Assembly (NCBI GenBank): GCA_030602585.1
Contig: JAUVZJ010000020.1
Span: 1 to 33,179, forward strand
Direction: 5' to 3'
DNA: 33,179 bases
Source: Candidatus Methanophagales archaeon
GTDB taxonomy: Archaea > Halobacteriota > Syntropharchaeia > Alkanophagales > Methanospirareceae
Every line of letters starts with the position of its first letter. Position 1 is the stretch's first letter. Shown here piece after piece: positions 6,718-17,220 of the stretch. The translations under genes and the position numbers were made by a program. Under the pieces are notes generated by a model. That model was not told where the DNA came from. It did not search any database and saw only the letters and a list, made by a program, of their open reading frames with translations.

Positions 6718-7923
6718 ATGGGTGAATCAATAAAGAGAAATATAAATGTTGAGTTCGTAAGCAGGGAACCTGTTGAGGAGCAAGAGATAGAGATGGTGGA
6801 AAGAAAAGGTCTGGGGCATCCGGATAGCTTATGCGATGGTATAGCAGAGGCTGTTAGTATAGCGTTGTGCAAAGAGTATAAAAGAAAGTGCGGGATGATA
6901 TTGCATCACAACACAGATAAAGTGCAGCTCGTTGCCGGCAGGTCAAATCCGAGATATGGGGGCGGCGAGGTTATTTCGCCTATTTACGTATTGTTAGGCG
7001 GGCGAGCAACGAGAGAATTTGAAGGCGAAGAAATCGCTGTTGATACAATAGCAATGAAAGCAACGAAGGAATATCTGCGGAACATAAGGAATTTGGACGT
7101 GGATAGCCATGTTGTGGTGGATAGCAAATTGGGACTGGGTTCTTTCGACCTTTTAACTGTTTTTAGAGATAAGAATAGGGAAATACCAATGGCAAATGAT
7201 ACCTCCTTTGGCGTTGCACATGCTCCTCTTTCGGAGATTGAATCCATAACTCTTAATGCGGAAAACCGGGTGATGAAGGAATACAGGAACAAGGAGAAAG
7301 CGATAGGCGAGGATATGAAGGTGATGGCGCTTAGAGAAAAGGATAAGATAACTTTAACGGTTGGTGATGCTTTCGTTTCTAAATACGTGGATGACTACGA
7401 GCACTATGAGGCTGCAAAGAACGGATTAAAGGAATTCATAAGCGACGTAGCGGAAGCATATACAACAAGGGAAGTAAATACTCAGGTAAACATGGCGGAC
7501 ACTCCGGACGCGGTCTATATCACCGTGACCGGGACCTCAGCGGAAATGGGTGATGATGGAGCTGCGGGTCGTGGTAACAGGTGCAACGGGCTTATCACAC
7601 CAAACCGACCTATAAGCATGGAAGGAACACCGGGGAAAAATCCGGTGAATCATACCGGTAAAATATACAATTTGCTCGCCAATATAATAGCCAGCGAAGT
7701 CGTGGATAGCGTAGATGGAATTCAAGAGGTGTATATAAAAATTCTCTCTGAGATAGGCAGAAGGATAGACGACCCGAAGGTGGCAAACGCTCAGATTGTC
7801 CCGAAGAGCGCTGTAAACCCTGGAGTAGCGGAAAAGAAGGTGGAGCGAATAATAGATGATTGGTTCTCAAACATAGCGGAGATTACGGAGATGGCGGTTA
7901 GAGGCGAGTTGAGAACGTTTTAA
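6718..7923 (+). CDS. mat: S-adenosylmethionine synthetase, archaeal type
   Basis: 401 residues, the usual length for archaeal methionine adenosyltransferase, which makes SAM from methionine and ATP. Characteristic segments are [18 protein letters not shown] (about 27-44), [21 protein letters not shown] (about 63-83), [19 protein letters not shown] (about 267-285) and [19 protein letters not shown] (about 298-316). It is the third gene after sepF and ZPR1, about 58 nt downstream, with a palindrome in the gap and a purine-rich GAGGCGGGAGCG ahead of the ATG. It provides SAM for methyltransferases and for the radical SAM enzymes in this window. Confidence 0.95.
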   Translation: MGESIKRNINVEFVSREPVEEQEIEMVERKGLGHPDSLCDGIAEAVSIALCKEYKRKCGMILHHNTDKVQLVAGRSNPRYGGGEVISPIYVLLGGRATREFEGEEIAVDTIAMKATKEYLRNIRNLDVDSHVVVDSKLGLGSFDLLTVFRDKNREIPMANDTSFGVAHAPLSEIESITLNAENRVMKEYRNKEKAIGEDMKVMALREKDKITLTVGDAFVSKYVDDYEHYEAAKNGLKEFISDVAEAYTTREVNTQVNMADTPDAVYITVTGTSAEMGDDGAAGRGNRCNGLITPNRPISMEGTPGKNPVNHTGKIYNLLANIIASEVVDSVDGIQEVYIKILSEIGRRIDDPKVANAQIVPKSAVNPGVAEKKVERIIDDWFSNIAEITEMAVRGELRTF

Positions 7924-7930
7924 TTCAAAC

Positions 7931-7949
7931 CTTTTCTTAGAAAGAAAAG
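7931..7949. repeat. AT-rich palindrome CTTTTCTTAGAAAGAAAAG, copy 2
   Basis: Near-perfect inverted repeat 7 nt after the SAM synthetase stop codon, followed by CTTTACC. It may serve as a hairpin terminator for the sepF-ZPR1-mat unit, and it resembles the palindromes at 6651 and 18842. Confidence 0.35.
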
Positions 7950-8021
7950 CTTTACCAAAAGAACATTTTAAAAGATTTTGGAAAATATCTAATTGTGGGG
8001 CGAACTCTGAACTACGAGGTA

Positions 8022-8501
8022 TCATACGAGACTGAGGTCCTTCTTGATGGTAGCCAGCGCCTCCTTAAGCGTGGCTTCATCCTTTTTTTCCAGACGCTTC
8101 TTCGATTGATGATTGCCGATTACTGTGTAGCCAGCACCTTTGAGGGCATGCGCTAGCTCTTTTTCCAACGCAGCCATTCGGTCTCGGAAACATTCGTGGG
8201 CTGCTCGCTCTTTTTTGATTTCCTCAAAGACTGGACCGTAGGCAGACATAAGATATCTGCACATGGAGGGTTCCATGCCCTTCAGTTTAAGCTGACGATA
8301 CAGAGAGTTTCCCTTAGCGGATTCTCTGGTATCAAGATGCCTGGAAACCCTGCTGAAAGGTGATGCAGCATTTGGCGACGAGCTGTCACCAGTCCGTCCG
8401 ACATATAGAACTTCGCATTTGCCGTCCGATACCTTCCAGCAATAGAGCCAGAAGCCCCTGTTCAAAAGTTGTCCGTTAAATCTCATGGTTGTTGACTTCA
8501 T
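8022..8501 (-). CDS. GIY-YIG nuclease-like protein
   Basis: About 159 residues from ATG 8501. The start GFWLYCWKV...CEVLYVGRTGDSS matches the two strands of a GIY-YIG domain (GFWLY and LYVGRT). The following NAASPFSRVSRHL supplies the helix arginine and histidine, and a glutamate lies in AYGPVFEE. The C-terminal third is charged and helical. GIY-YIG domains cut DNA in repair, restriction and homing; the role here is unknown. The frame remains open upstream to 8720, but a good TATA box sits just upstream of 8501 and the extra 73 residues look non-coding (lysine-rich, low complexity). It is monocistronic. Confidence 0.6.
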   Translation of the reverse strand: MKSTTMRFNGQLLNRGFWLYCWKVSDGKCEVLYVGRTGDSSSPNAASPFSRVSRHLDTRESAKGNSLYRQLKLKGMEPSMCRYLMSAYGPVFEEIKKERAAHECFRDRMAALEKELAHALKGAGYTVIGNHQSKKRLEKKDEATLKEALATIKKDLSLV

Positions 8502-8524
8502 GCTATTATATCTCTTCTGCCCAG

Positions 8525-8534
8525 ATATATAATT
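8525..8534 (-). promoter_or_regulatory. Predicted TATA box for the GIY-YIG-like gene
   Basis: Read on the minus strand, AATTATATAT ends 24 nt before the ATG at 8501, so transcription would start within a few nucleotides of the ATG (leaderless or nearly so). This argues for the short gene model over the open frame reaching 8720. Confidence 0.45.
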
Positions 8535-8539
8535 TTCGA

Positions 8540-8832
8540 CATCCTTCCATCCATGCTTTTTTTCGTCAACTTTTTTCCTAATGGTTGTTTTTAGTAAAAC
8601 GTTTTGCTTGCAAAATGGTTTTAAAATAAACACAATTTTCTCTTCCGCCTTTTCCCTTTTTCCCTTCCCATCATAATACACCATATAAATTTTCCGATTC
8701 TTATAAAAAAAACACCACATAATCTCAAAAAAGCATAAAGAATCGAAAAGCTTTTACGTGATATGAGCCATAGCCAAATATGAGGTAATAAGTGCATATC
8801 TTGACAGGCAATCATTGGATGAACGATGAAAA
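8540..8832. other. Gene-free AT-rich intergenic stretch
   Basis: Between the divergent GIY-YIG-like gene and the small zinc-ribbon gene. Open frames here are low complexity (lysine- or phenylalanine-rich), and I see no RNA gene or repeat. A weak TATA-like run (CATATAAATT, 8682-8691) is the only other signal. Confidence 0.4.
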
Positions 8833-9081
8833 ATGGGTGATGAAATGCGTTGCTGGATTTGTAAGCGAACAATAGATGAAGTGATAACGGATATGGTAAA
8901 GGAAGGGTTTGGACTGCGGAGTTTAGCACTGCGAGAAGAAGAACTGGAATTAGCGGGTGCTTCTTCTAAAGAAGCTATGTATTTCGAATCAGTGAACTGC
9001 TATGGCGTAGAAATCGAAATCTGCACTGTTTGCGCCGATATAATCAGTAGAATCGCAGAGATTTTGGCGAAGGCATCTTAA
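8833..9081 (+). CDS. Small hypothetical protein with two CxxC pairs
   Basis: 82 residues. CWIC (7-10) near the N-terminus and CTVC (about 67-70) near the C-terminus could together bind zinc. Between them is a leucine- and glutamate-rich helical segment and a strand containing YFESVNCYGVEIEI. Family not recognised. ATG 8845 is an alternative start. It stands alone, and its last bases overlap the end of the convergent broken small gene (9078-9229). Confidence 0.55.
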   Translation: MGDEMRCWICKRTIDEVITDMVKEGFGLRSLALREEELELAGASSKEAMYFESVNCYGVEIEICTVCADIISRIAEILAKAS

Positions 9082-9229
9082 ATTCTTTTGGCAATCTCTT
9101 CTATTTTCCGTATAAACGATTCTGCTTCTTTGTGATACATTTGAAAATCTTTTGGGTCTATTTTAACGCATTATTATAATATTCATCTCTTCTTCTCAGG
9201 TATCTTTGAACCTTATTTAGGTCGTTCAT
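9078..9229 (-). pseudogene. Small gene (about 50 codons) with a frameshift
   Basis: Starting at ATG 9229 the minus strand reads MNDLNKVQRYLRRRDEYYNN then ALK and a stop. The next frame continues IDPKDFQMYHKEAESFIRKI and ends EEIAKRI at 9078. One extra A in the AAAA run at the junction would join them into a single helical peptide of about 50 residues. Its start overlaps the end of the 67-residue gene upstream (9213-9416), as in a translationally coupled pair. It is either a real frameshift mutation, a sequencing error in a homopolymer, or programmed slippage. Function unknown. Confidence 0.4.
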
Positions 9230-9416
9230 ATCCTATTATCCTTTCCGTTTTGTCATCTATTTTTACTTCTACTATCTTCTCTTCAAATGCGCCAACATCA
9301 AATCTCACAACCCAAACGTTTTCCTCTAATTTGACATTTTCCAATCTGTGGGTATAATAACCCGCTTTATCCTCTAAAAATTCTATGCCCCTGTCAACGG
9401 CTTCTTCTGTGTTCAT
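9213..9416 (-). CDS. Small hypothetical protein (PepSY-like pattern)
   Basis: 67 residues: an acidic helix (MNTEEAVDRGIEFLEDK), then alternating strands YTHRLENVKLEENVWVVRFD and KIVEVKIDDKTERIIGYE. This helix-strand-strand pattern with a closing 'V-ID-KT-RI-GYE' resembles single PepSY-like domains, but no signal peptide or membrane segment is present. It follows polX by 14 nt on the same strand and is followed by an overlapping broken small gene, so the three probably form one transcript. Function unknown. Confidence 0.55.
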   Translation of the reverse strand: MNTEEAVDRGIEFLEDKAGYYTHRLENVKLEENVWVVRFDVGAFEEKIVEVKIDDKTERIIGYERPK

Positions 9417-9430
9417 TCTTCACACCTACT

Positions 9431-11161
9431 TTATCCTTTCACCACCTTCGTCACTTCTTCCAACCCCCTCGTATTCACCACGTCCTTAGCTTCAAGCCAT
9501 CCACGTCGAGCAGTTGCCACGCCATATTTTATCACCGCACTCATCTGCATTGCATCATGCGCATCCGTTGAGATCGCCACCAAAACGCCATAATCCTTTG
9601 CCATCTTGCAATGGATATCGTTAAGGTCGAGTCTGTCAGGGAACGAATTCAATTCCATTATCGTGCCAGTATCCTTTGCCGCTTCCATGAGCATCTCCAT
9701 ATCCACCTCATACGGGTCCCTTTTTCCCAGAATACGACCTGTGGGATGCGCAATTATATCCACGTTAGGGTTCTCCATTGCTGTTACGATTCGTTTCGTC
9801 ATCGTGTCTCTATCTTGAGAGAATTTAGTGTGAACCGCAGCCACGACCACATCCAACTTCCTCAATATCGCATCCGGAAAATCCATAGAGAAATCTGACT
9901 TTATATCCACTTCCGCAGCGGCTAAAACCCGGAAATTAACACCTTCATCTTCAAATCTCTTGTTTACCTTTTCTATCTCGTCCTGCCGTTTCGCTATTTT
10001 CTCATCATTCATCCCACCGGCAATGCCTACCGCAGGAGAATGGTCAGCCACTGCGATATACTCATAACCTGATGAAATAGCAGTTTCCGCCATCTCTTCT
10101 ATGCTGTTCTTTCCGTCGCTCCATTTCGTATGCACGTGCAAATCGCCTTTTATATCGCTTGCTTCCACCAATTTCGGTATTCCGTTCTCCTTAGCGGCTT
10201 CTACCTCACCCCGGTCTTCTCTTAACTCCGGTGGAATATATGCGAGACCAACACTCTCGAACACGTCTTCCTCGTTCTCCCCTCCTATCCTATCATCAGC
10301 TCTGAAAATACCATATTCATTTATCTTTAACCCGTTTTTCACGCCCAACTCCCGTATTCTTATGTTATGATGCTTGGAGCCGGTGAAATAATGAGCGGCA
10401 GCGCCAAATGAAACAGCATCCACCACGCGTAAATCTGCATTGATTCCTTTTATTGTAACGGATGATTTCGTTTCCCCCTTTCCTATCACGTCTTCGATGC
10501 CCTCAAGACTCGTAAACGCATCCATTACCTCCTTCGGTCGCTTCGATGCCACCAATATATCTATATCGCCTATCGTCTCACGCATTCTACGCAAACTACC
10601 CGCAATCGTTATCCGCTCCACCGCATCTAACTTCTTCAACTCGTTCACTATTGATTCCGCATAAGGAAGCGCCTTGGAAAGCAATGCACGTCCTTTATAC
10701 CTCCTGTATTGCTCTATTCCTTTCAATATATTCTCCTCTACCTTAGCACCCAATCCAGGAAGTCCTTCCAACTTGTGCGATTTAGCAGATTCCTCCAATT
10801 CCTCTATGCTATTTATCCCAAGCTCTTCGTGCACCTTTGCTATTGTCTTCGGACCGACACGAGGAATGGCTAAGAGTTCAAGCAAGCCCGGTGGCACTTC
10901 TCGCATTAAGTCCATGTGTTTCTTGCAATCACCTGTTTCTGCTATCTCCACCATCTTCTTCGCTATTCCTTCTCCCACCCCCGGTATTTTCTTTAATTCG
11001 CTAACTCCTCCTCGCTCTGCTATCACCTTCAAGTCCTGCGTGAGCGTTTCTATTGTCCGGGCTGCTCTTCTATACGCTCTTATCCTGAACTGATTCTCTC
11101 CTTTCACTTCCAAAATATCTGCAATCTCGTCAAAAATCCGTGCCATGTCGAGGTTTATCAT
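9431..11161 (-). CDS. polX: DNA polymerase X family protein with PHP domain (PolX)
   Basis: 576 residues, the standard length of PolX of bacteria and archaea. The N-terminal helix-hairpin-helix region (1-140) carries repeated LKKIPGVGEGIAKKM- and IPRVGPKTIAKV-type motifs. The nucleotidyltransferase active site is GSLRRMRETIGDIDILV (about 186-202). The C-terminal PHP domain starts at DLHVHTKWSDG (about 345) and includes VADHSP and a metal-binding HPTGR, giving 3'-5' exonuclease or AP-endonuclease activity. The protein fills short gaps in base excision repair. It heads a probable operon with the two small genes downstream. Confidence 0.93.
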   Translation of the reverse strand: MINLDMARIFDEIADILEVKGENQFRIRAYRRAARTIETLTQDLKVIAERGGVSELKKIPGVGEGIAKKMVEIAETGDCKKHMDLMREVPPGLLELLAIPRVGPKTIAKVHEELGINSIEELEESAKSHKLEGLPGLGAKVEENILKGIEQYRRYKGRALLSKALPYAESIVNELKKLDAVERITIAGSLRRMRETIGDIDILVASKRPKEVMDAFTSLEGIEDVIGKGETKSSVTIKGINADLRVVDAVSFGAAAHYFTGSKHHNIRIRELGVKNGLKINEYGIFRADDRIGGENEEDVFESVGLAYIPPELREDRGEVEAAKENGIPKLVEASDIKGDLHVHTKWSDGKNSIEEMAETAISSGYEYIAVADHSPAVGIAGGMNDEKIAKRQDEIEKVNKRFEDEGVNFRVLAAAEVDIKSDFSMDFPDAILRKLDVVVAAVHTKFSQDRDTMTKRIVTAMENPNVDIIAHPTGRILGKRDPYEVDMEMLMEAAKDTGTIMELNSFPDRLDLNDIHCKMAKDYGVLVAISTDAHDAMQMSAVIKYGVATARRGWLEAKDVVNTRGLEEVTKVVKG

Positions 11162-11272
11162 TTTCTCATTTATAATTCAAATTTGGTACTTTATTTTAGT
11201 GTTTTTATTTATTGAATAGTCTCTGCAACAGGTCTATGGACGCTACATTTAGGATTTCGTATTTTCCACTCT

Positions 11273-11434
11273 TCATTGAGCAACTACCCCCAGCTTCTTC
11301 GTCAACAGGTCACGAATACTTACGCTTCCTATGAGTACGCTATTTTCAACCACTGTCATTAGAAGAGGCGAGAGAGACGGTGTGATGTGGCTTGTTGATA
11401 AATTTACTGAGGTAACAGCAGAGAGCAGGGTGAA
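11273..11434 (-). pseudogene. Possible CBS-domain remnant
   Basis: The minus-strand frame ending at 11273 reads SPLLMTVVENSVLIGSVSIR followed by DLLTKKLG. The 'VVEN-VLIGSVSIRDLL' ending is typical of a CBS domain, and the preceding residues (SVNLSTSHITP) can be read as its helix. Only about one half-domain is recognisable and the rest of the open frame (to 11812) runs antisense to the VapBC-like pair, so this looks like the tail of a decayed gene. Chance resemblance is possible. Confidence 0.3.
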
Positions 11435-11501
11435 AGTCGAGCCCAATCCAAAGGTGCAGAAAATATCTTCAAATATCGAAATGTTTAATAGTAAAAATGA
11501 T

Positions 11502-11750
11502 ATGAATATAGTAGGAATAGGGGCGATGAAAATGCAAGAAGAACTTGGAGAGATAAAAGGGCATTTGGATCGTGTAACACACGAATTGATCCTGATAAAG
11601 AGGATTTTTATTGGATTAGAGGTAAAGGACAAACAGAAAACAGAACGAGCATGGGACGACTTGATGTCCGTATCGAAGGAGATTTCACTGGCATGGAAAG
11701 GAGAAACAGCCGTAGAGGAGATTAGAGACCAAAGGGAGAAGAAATGGTGA
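11502..11750 (+). CDS. VapB-like antitoxin (partner of PIN-domain gene)
   Basis: About 82 residues from ATG 11502; ATGs at 11526 and 11532 are alternatives, and the frame stays open back to 11331, but the extra N-terminus lies over the CBS-like remnant and looks non-coding. A coiled-coil stretch (LGEIKGHLDRVTHELILIK) is followed by a C-terminal WKGETAVEEIRDQREKKW, the tail seen in archaeal antitoxins that wrap PIN toxins. It overlaps the VapC-like gene by 7 nt. No separate DNA-binding domain is obvious. This is the only toxin-antitoxin locus in the window with both partners intact. Confidence 0.55.
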   Translation: MNIVGIGAMKMQEELGEIKGHLDRVTHELILIKRIFIGLEVKDKQKTERAWDDLMSVSKEISLAWKGETAVEEIRDQREKKW

Positions 11751-12166
11751 TATATGTTACAGTGGACAGTTCTGTTATTGTTGCTGCATTGAGAGAACAG
11801 GAAGAAAAGCATGAAGAATGTAAAAGGCTGCTTGAGAAACTAAAAGATGGCGATTTTATCGCATTAGAACCTTATACAGTTTTAGTAGAAGTCGTTGCAG
11901 CGATAAAAAGAAGAACAGGATCGACACCTCTCGGTGAACGAGTTAAAAAAGATTTGCAAGACATAGATACTATAAATTTTTTGGACCTGGATTTGGTCAG
12001 AGCAGATGAAGCGGCAAATATCGCAAAAGAAATCGGGGTTCGTGGTATGGATGCGATTGTCATTCAGACTGCGAAAGAATTCGATAGCATTTTGGTCAGT
12101 TTAGATGACGAGATGGTAAAGAAGGCGAAATCGGTTGTTAGTGCCAAAAATGTTGAGGTTTTGTAA
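11744..12166 (+). CDS. vapC: VapC-like PIN-domain ribonuclease toxin
   Basis: 140 residues, full length for a PIN domain. VTVDSSVIVAAL at the N-terminus carries the first catalytic Asp, EPYTVLVEVVAAI contains the conserved Glu, and RGMDAIVIQTAKEFDSILVSLDDEM holds the two further acidic positions. VapC proteins cut tRNA or rRNA when freed from the antitoxin. The start overlaps the antitoxin gene by 7 nt, so the genes are coupled. It lies between polX and ligA in the core block. Confidence 0.82.
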   Translation: MVIYVTVDSSVIVAALREQEEKHEECKRLLEKLKDGDFIALEPYTVLVEVVAAIKRRTGSTPLGERVKKDLQDIDTINFLDLDLVRADEAANIAKEIGVRGMDAIVIQTAKEFDSILVSLDDEMVKKAKSVVSAKNVEVL

Positions 12167-12231
12167 CATCAGCAAATGTTACGCCTATAACTTTTATTCT
12201 ATTCGGGTATTTTTTGACGTTAACACCGGAA

Positions 12232-12426
12232 ATGAATTTTGTCAGGATTTCTTCGATTGCAACAATTGATGATAAAACAATCCTTGGCGATATAGACACA
12301 ACAGTCGTAGCATTGATTGTCGCAGTGGTTCTTCTTTTCATTTCTTTTCTCTTGTTATTGCGAGAGAAAAGGAAGAGGGAGGAAATTTCTGCTCAACACA
12401 GACAGAATCGGTCAGGAGGGAAGTAA
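12232..12426 (+). CDS. Small single-pass membrane protein, hypothetical
   Basis: 64 residues from ATG 12232; TTG 12214 would add six, and the frame is open back to the vapC stop. A short polar N-terminus is followed by a clear transmembrane helix (TTVVALIVAVVLLFISFLLLL) and a basic tail (REKRKREEISAQHRQNR), predicting N-out/C-in topology. It could be a small membrane protein or the leftover membrane anchor of a longer surface protein. No family is recognised and no strong ribosome-binding site is visible. Confidence 0.35.
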   Translation: MNFVRISSIATIDDKTILGDIDTTVVALIVAVVLLFISFLLLLREKRKREEISAQHRQNRSGGK

Positions 12427-12633
12427 AAAAGGAGCATAACCGCGTGCGACATGGCGACACAGTTTGAGAATAAGAAAAAGTTTCTCGTGGAAATCTGTGT
12501 AATCCTGTGGTTATAAAAAGGAGCTAAACTCGCTTATTTTTCACTGTCTGTTCAAAATCCCACCGATTTTTAGCAGATGCATCTTTTCAAATCTGCATTT
12601 TCTATCAGCAGCACCATACTTATTTATGCATTC

Positions 12634-12659
12634 ATTTATAAATTTATATTTAAGAGGCG
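12634..12659 (+). promoter_or_regulatory. TATA-rich promoter region and ribosome-binding site for the 44-codon gene
   Basis: ATTTATAAATTTATATT (12634-12650), with another TATA-like run at 12621, lies just upstream of GAGGCG (12654-12659) and the ATG at 12666. This supports the small frame being a real gene. Confidence 0.35.
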
Positions 12660-12665
12660 AAAAAG

Positions 12666-12800
12666 ATGGCTAAAAAAGAGGTTTCAAAGGAGGTTTCAAA
12701 AGAAAAGGTAATTCAAAAATTTTCTGAACTTACACCAGAAACAAAGCAGAAAGTAGCTAAAACATTAAAAGGGATTATCATGGAATTAGATAAAGAATGA
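12666..12800 (+). CDS. Small hypothetical protein, 44 residues
   Basis: Short gene beginning MAKKEVSKEVSKEKVIQKF and ending IIMELDKE. It has an internal repeat (KEVSKEVSKEK) and a predicted helix-turn-helix-like pair (VIQKFSELTPETKQKVAKTL) with lysine-rich character. A TATA-like region and a GAGGCG site precede the ATG. The size and composition suit a small DNA-binding regulator or antitoxin, but no partner gene is present. It ends 28 nt before the convergent ligA gene. Confidence 0.45.
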   Translation: MAKKEVSKEVSKEKVIQKFSELTPETKQKVAKTLKGIIMELDKE

Positions 12801-12828
12801 CAAATGAGGATTTAGCTTTACCAAAAAG

Positions 12829-14890
<2,062 letters not shown>

Positions 14891-14927
14891 TCCTGTGATA
14901 AAATAATACAAAGAGGTAAATAGAAAT

Positions 14928-15572
14928 ATGGCAGAAGAAAAGGAAAGGGAAAAGGCAGAGTCATTATTAATACCCGGTCCTGATTACCTGGCGAGTGGTG
15001 TTCATATAGGAACGCAGCAAAAAACCGGCGACATGAAGAGATTCATTTACCAGGCAAGACCGGACGGCTTGTATCTGTTGGATATAAAAACTATGGATGA
15101 CCGGTTGAGGATAGCGGCACGGTTTTTGGCAAATTACGAGCCTTCCTCCATACTGGTTGTATCCACGCGAGAATATGGGCATCATCCTGTGAGCATGTTC
15201 GCTAAGGTTACGGGCGCTGAAGCAATAGTCGGGAGATTTATACCAGGAACTTTAACGAATCCTGAATGTGAGTACTTCGCTGAGCCTTCCATACTGGTCG
15301 TGACCGATCCAATGACTGATGAGCAGGCTTTGAAGGAGGGCGTGAACGCAGGCCTACCTATCGTGGCACTTTGTGATACAAACAATTCTACTTCTAACAT
15401 AGATTTTATCATCCCTACGAATAACAAGGGTAGAAAAGCGCTTTCCACTGTTTACTGGCTGCTTGCAGGAGAGACGTTAAGAGAAAGACGTCATAGAGAA
15501 GGAGGAGGAGAAGATAAAGAAGAAGAATTCACATTCAATTATGGTGTGGATGATTTTGAAGCGGAGATATAG
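14928..15572 (+). CDS. rps2: Small ribosomal subunit protein uS2
   Basis: 214 residues, archaeal-length uS2. Marks: [20 protein letters not shown] (about 14-33), [20 protein letters not shown] (about 44-63), [11 protein letters not shown] (about 102-112), and [26 protein letters not shown] (about 151-176), all typical of the archaeal/eukaryotic SA/S2 family. The tail is acidic. uS2 sits at the head-body junction of the small subunit. It opens a co-directional run with the MEMO gene 12 nt downstream. Confidence 0.97.
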   Translation: MAEEKEREKAESLLIPGPDYLASGVHIGTQQKTGDMKRFIYQARPDGLYLLDIKTMDDRLRIAARFLANYEPSSILVVSTREYGHHPVSMFAKVTGAEAIVGRFIPGTLTNPECEYFAEPSILVVTDPMTDEQALKEGVNAGLPIVALCDTNNSTSNIDFIIPTNNKGRKALSTVYWLLAGETLRERRHREGGGEDKEEEFTFNYGVDDFEAEI

Positions 15573-15584
15573 GAAGGGGGAAAA

Positions 15585-16385
15585 ATGAGAAGAGCGGCAG
15601 TAGCGGGTGCCTTTTATGAAAGAGAAAGGGACCGATTGGAAAAACAGCTACGAGATTGCTTCTCGGGTATAACAAGAGAAGAGAACGAGAATGTCCTCGG
15701 TGCCGTAGTTCCTCACGCAGGCTATATGTATTCGGGCAGTGTAGCGGCAAGTGTTTACGCTAAACTTCCCAGGGCGGACATCTTTGCCATCGTCGGTCCC
15801 AATCATCAGGGTATGGGTTCGCTTGTTGCTGTTTCAAAGGACAGATGGGTAACGCCGTTAGGAGAAGTAGAAGTGGACGAAGCATTTGTGGATGCTCTGC
15901 CAAAACGGATTATTGACTTAGACGAAAATGCGCATAAATACGAGCATTCCATAGAAGTTCAACTCCCGTTTCTTCAATTCCTCTTCAATAAGAATTTCCG
16001 CTTCGTTCCTATTTGTATCGGCTTAAGCGATGAGGATACAGTGAGAGAGGTAGGAGAAGACCTCGCTGACACGATTTCTAAAATAGATAAAAAGGTGGTT
16101 GTGATTGCATCTTCGGATTTTACTCATTATGAACCTGACAGAATAGCGAGAGAGAAAGACGAATACGTGATAGAAGCGATAAAAGCGTTGGACGTTGCGA
16201 AGTTCTACAATCGTGTGTATGAACGAAACTCGACAGCATGTGGCATTGGTCCGATAGCAGCGATGATGCATGCGGCAAAAAAACTCGGTGCAAAGGAAGG
16301 GAAATTGATAAAATACGCAACAAGCGGTGACGTCACTGGCGATATATCAGGCGTTGTTGGATATGGCGGCATCACAATTTTTTAA
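15585..16385 (+). CDS. MEMO family protein (AmmeMemoRadiSam system protein B)
   Basis: 266 residues. Conserved histidine-bearing motifs PHAGYMYSG (about 43-51), GPNHQG (about 68-73), EHSIEVQLPFLQ (about 124-135) and SSDFTHY (about 182-188) define the MEMO fold, which is related to class III non-haem iron dioxygenases. MEMO is often linked with AMMECR1 and a radical SAM enzyme; a radical SAM gene occurs at 4419-5666 but not adjacent, and no AMMECR1 is in the window. In archaea it commonly follows uS2. Its 3' end overlaps the next gene by about 23 nt. Confidence 0.92.
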   Translation: MRRAAVAGAFYERERDRLEKQLRDCFSGITREENENVLGAVVPHAGYMYSGSVAASVYAKLPRADIFAIVGPNHQGMGSLVAVSKDRWVTPLGEVEVDEAFVDALPKRIIDLDENAHKYEHSIEVQLPFLQFLFNKNFRFVPICIGLSDEDTVREVGEDLADTISKIDKKVVVIASSDFTHYEPDRIAREKDEYVIEAIKALDVAKFYNRVYERNSTACGIGPIAAMMHAAKKLGAKEGKLIKYATSGDVTGDISGVVGYGGITIF

Positions 16386-17220
16386 TTATTATTTTTATCC
16401 CGATTTAACTCGTCTCATGCAAGAAAAAAAACCGAAGTATGCGCTGGTTCCTACCAGTAGAGTGTTTTTTGAAGAGTTGTTGAAGAGTGATTTCTTTATA
16501 AAAGAAAATGGAACGACCTTCCTCGTCACTCCTTCGTGTGCGAGATGCAATAGGCTCTTTGGCGTTGGAGAAGTAAAAGAAGTGGAGAAAAGAGGGAACA
16601 TAGCCAGAATAAAAATGAACGACTTGACTGCCACTCTTAATATTTATACAAATAAAGTTATCCAAGCGGGAACATTTATGAATGTAGATGCAGAAGAAAA
16701 GAGGGCTTCCATGGCTTTTATCGGCAACCTGCATGTGCGTGAAGGGGTGGGGAAAAGGAAAAGCGTTATCATGCTGGCTGAAGAAGTTGAAGCAGTAAGG
16801 GAAAGTGTAAGGAATAGTTGGATAATAAACACCGCATGGAGGACAATGGAGAGGATAGAACCACTTCGCTTAAATGTTTCTTTAAAAATGGAAAATAAGG
16901 AGTTATCTGAAAGTGCTTTTGCTTTTAAGGAAGCGCTGGAACACTATGCGATTGACGATGATAAACTGGATGCCTTAGGGAGTATGGCAATAAACGCCGT
17001 AAAGGGCGTGTGGCAAGATTACAGTAAAACGACAGGGGAGATGATATTAGATACATTAAAGAATGCGGAAAAGAGAAGTATGGAACGTGGAGAGTTAATG
17101 AAAGAGTTGAAGAAGAAAGGGTTAAAAGAGGAGTGGGTAGAGGAAATAATTGACGAGTTTATCGTGGAGGGGAGATGTTATGAGCCTGAAGTTGGGGTGT
17201 TGAAGGTGGTGGAAGAATGA
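16363..17220 (+). CDS. RPA-associated OB-fold protein (COG3390-like)
   Basis: 285 residues from ATG 16363; ATG 16327 deeper inside the MEMO gene is less likely. Residues about 22-145 form an OB-fold region with PKYALVPTSRVFF, TPSCARCNRLFGVGEVKEVE and FIGNLHVREG, followed by VRNSWIINTAWRTMERIE. These match archaeal RPA-associated proteins that occur beside single-stranded-DNA-binding RPA genes. The C-terminal part is helical with a winged-helix-like ending (LMKELKKKGLKEEWVEEIIDEF). Probable role: single-stranded DNA binding in replication or repair. The stop overlaps the next start (ATGA), indicating tight coupling with G1P dehydrogenase despite unrelated functions. Confidence 0.68.
   Translation: MAASQFFNYYFYPDLTRLMQEKKPKYALVPTSRVFFEELLKSDFFIKENGTTFLVTPSCARCNRLFGVGEVKEVEKRGNIARIKMNDLTATLNIYTNKVIQAGTFMNVDAEEKRASMAFIGNLHVREGVGKRKSVIMLAEEVEAVRESVRNSWIINTAWRTMERIEPLRLNVSLKMENKELSESAFAFKEALEHYAIDDDKLDALGSMAINAVKGVWQDYSKTTGEMILDTLKNAEKRSMERGELMKELKKKGLKEEWVEEIIDEFIVEGRCYEPEVGVLKVVEE

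Noticed and set aside
8502-8720. 73-codon N-terminal extension of the GIY-YIG-like gene
   Set aside because: Low-complexity, lysine-rich, and contains the TATA box that suits a start at 8501.
11331-11501. N-terminal extension of the VapB-like antitoxin frame
   Set aside because: Open by chance: the extension lies over a CBS-like remnant on the other strand, shows no antitoxin features and has no start-site signals.
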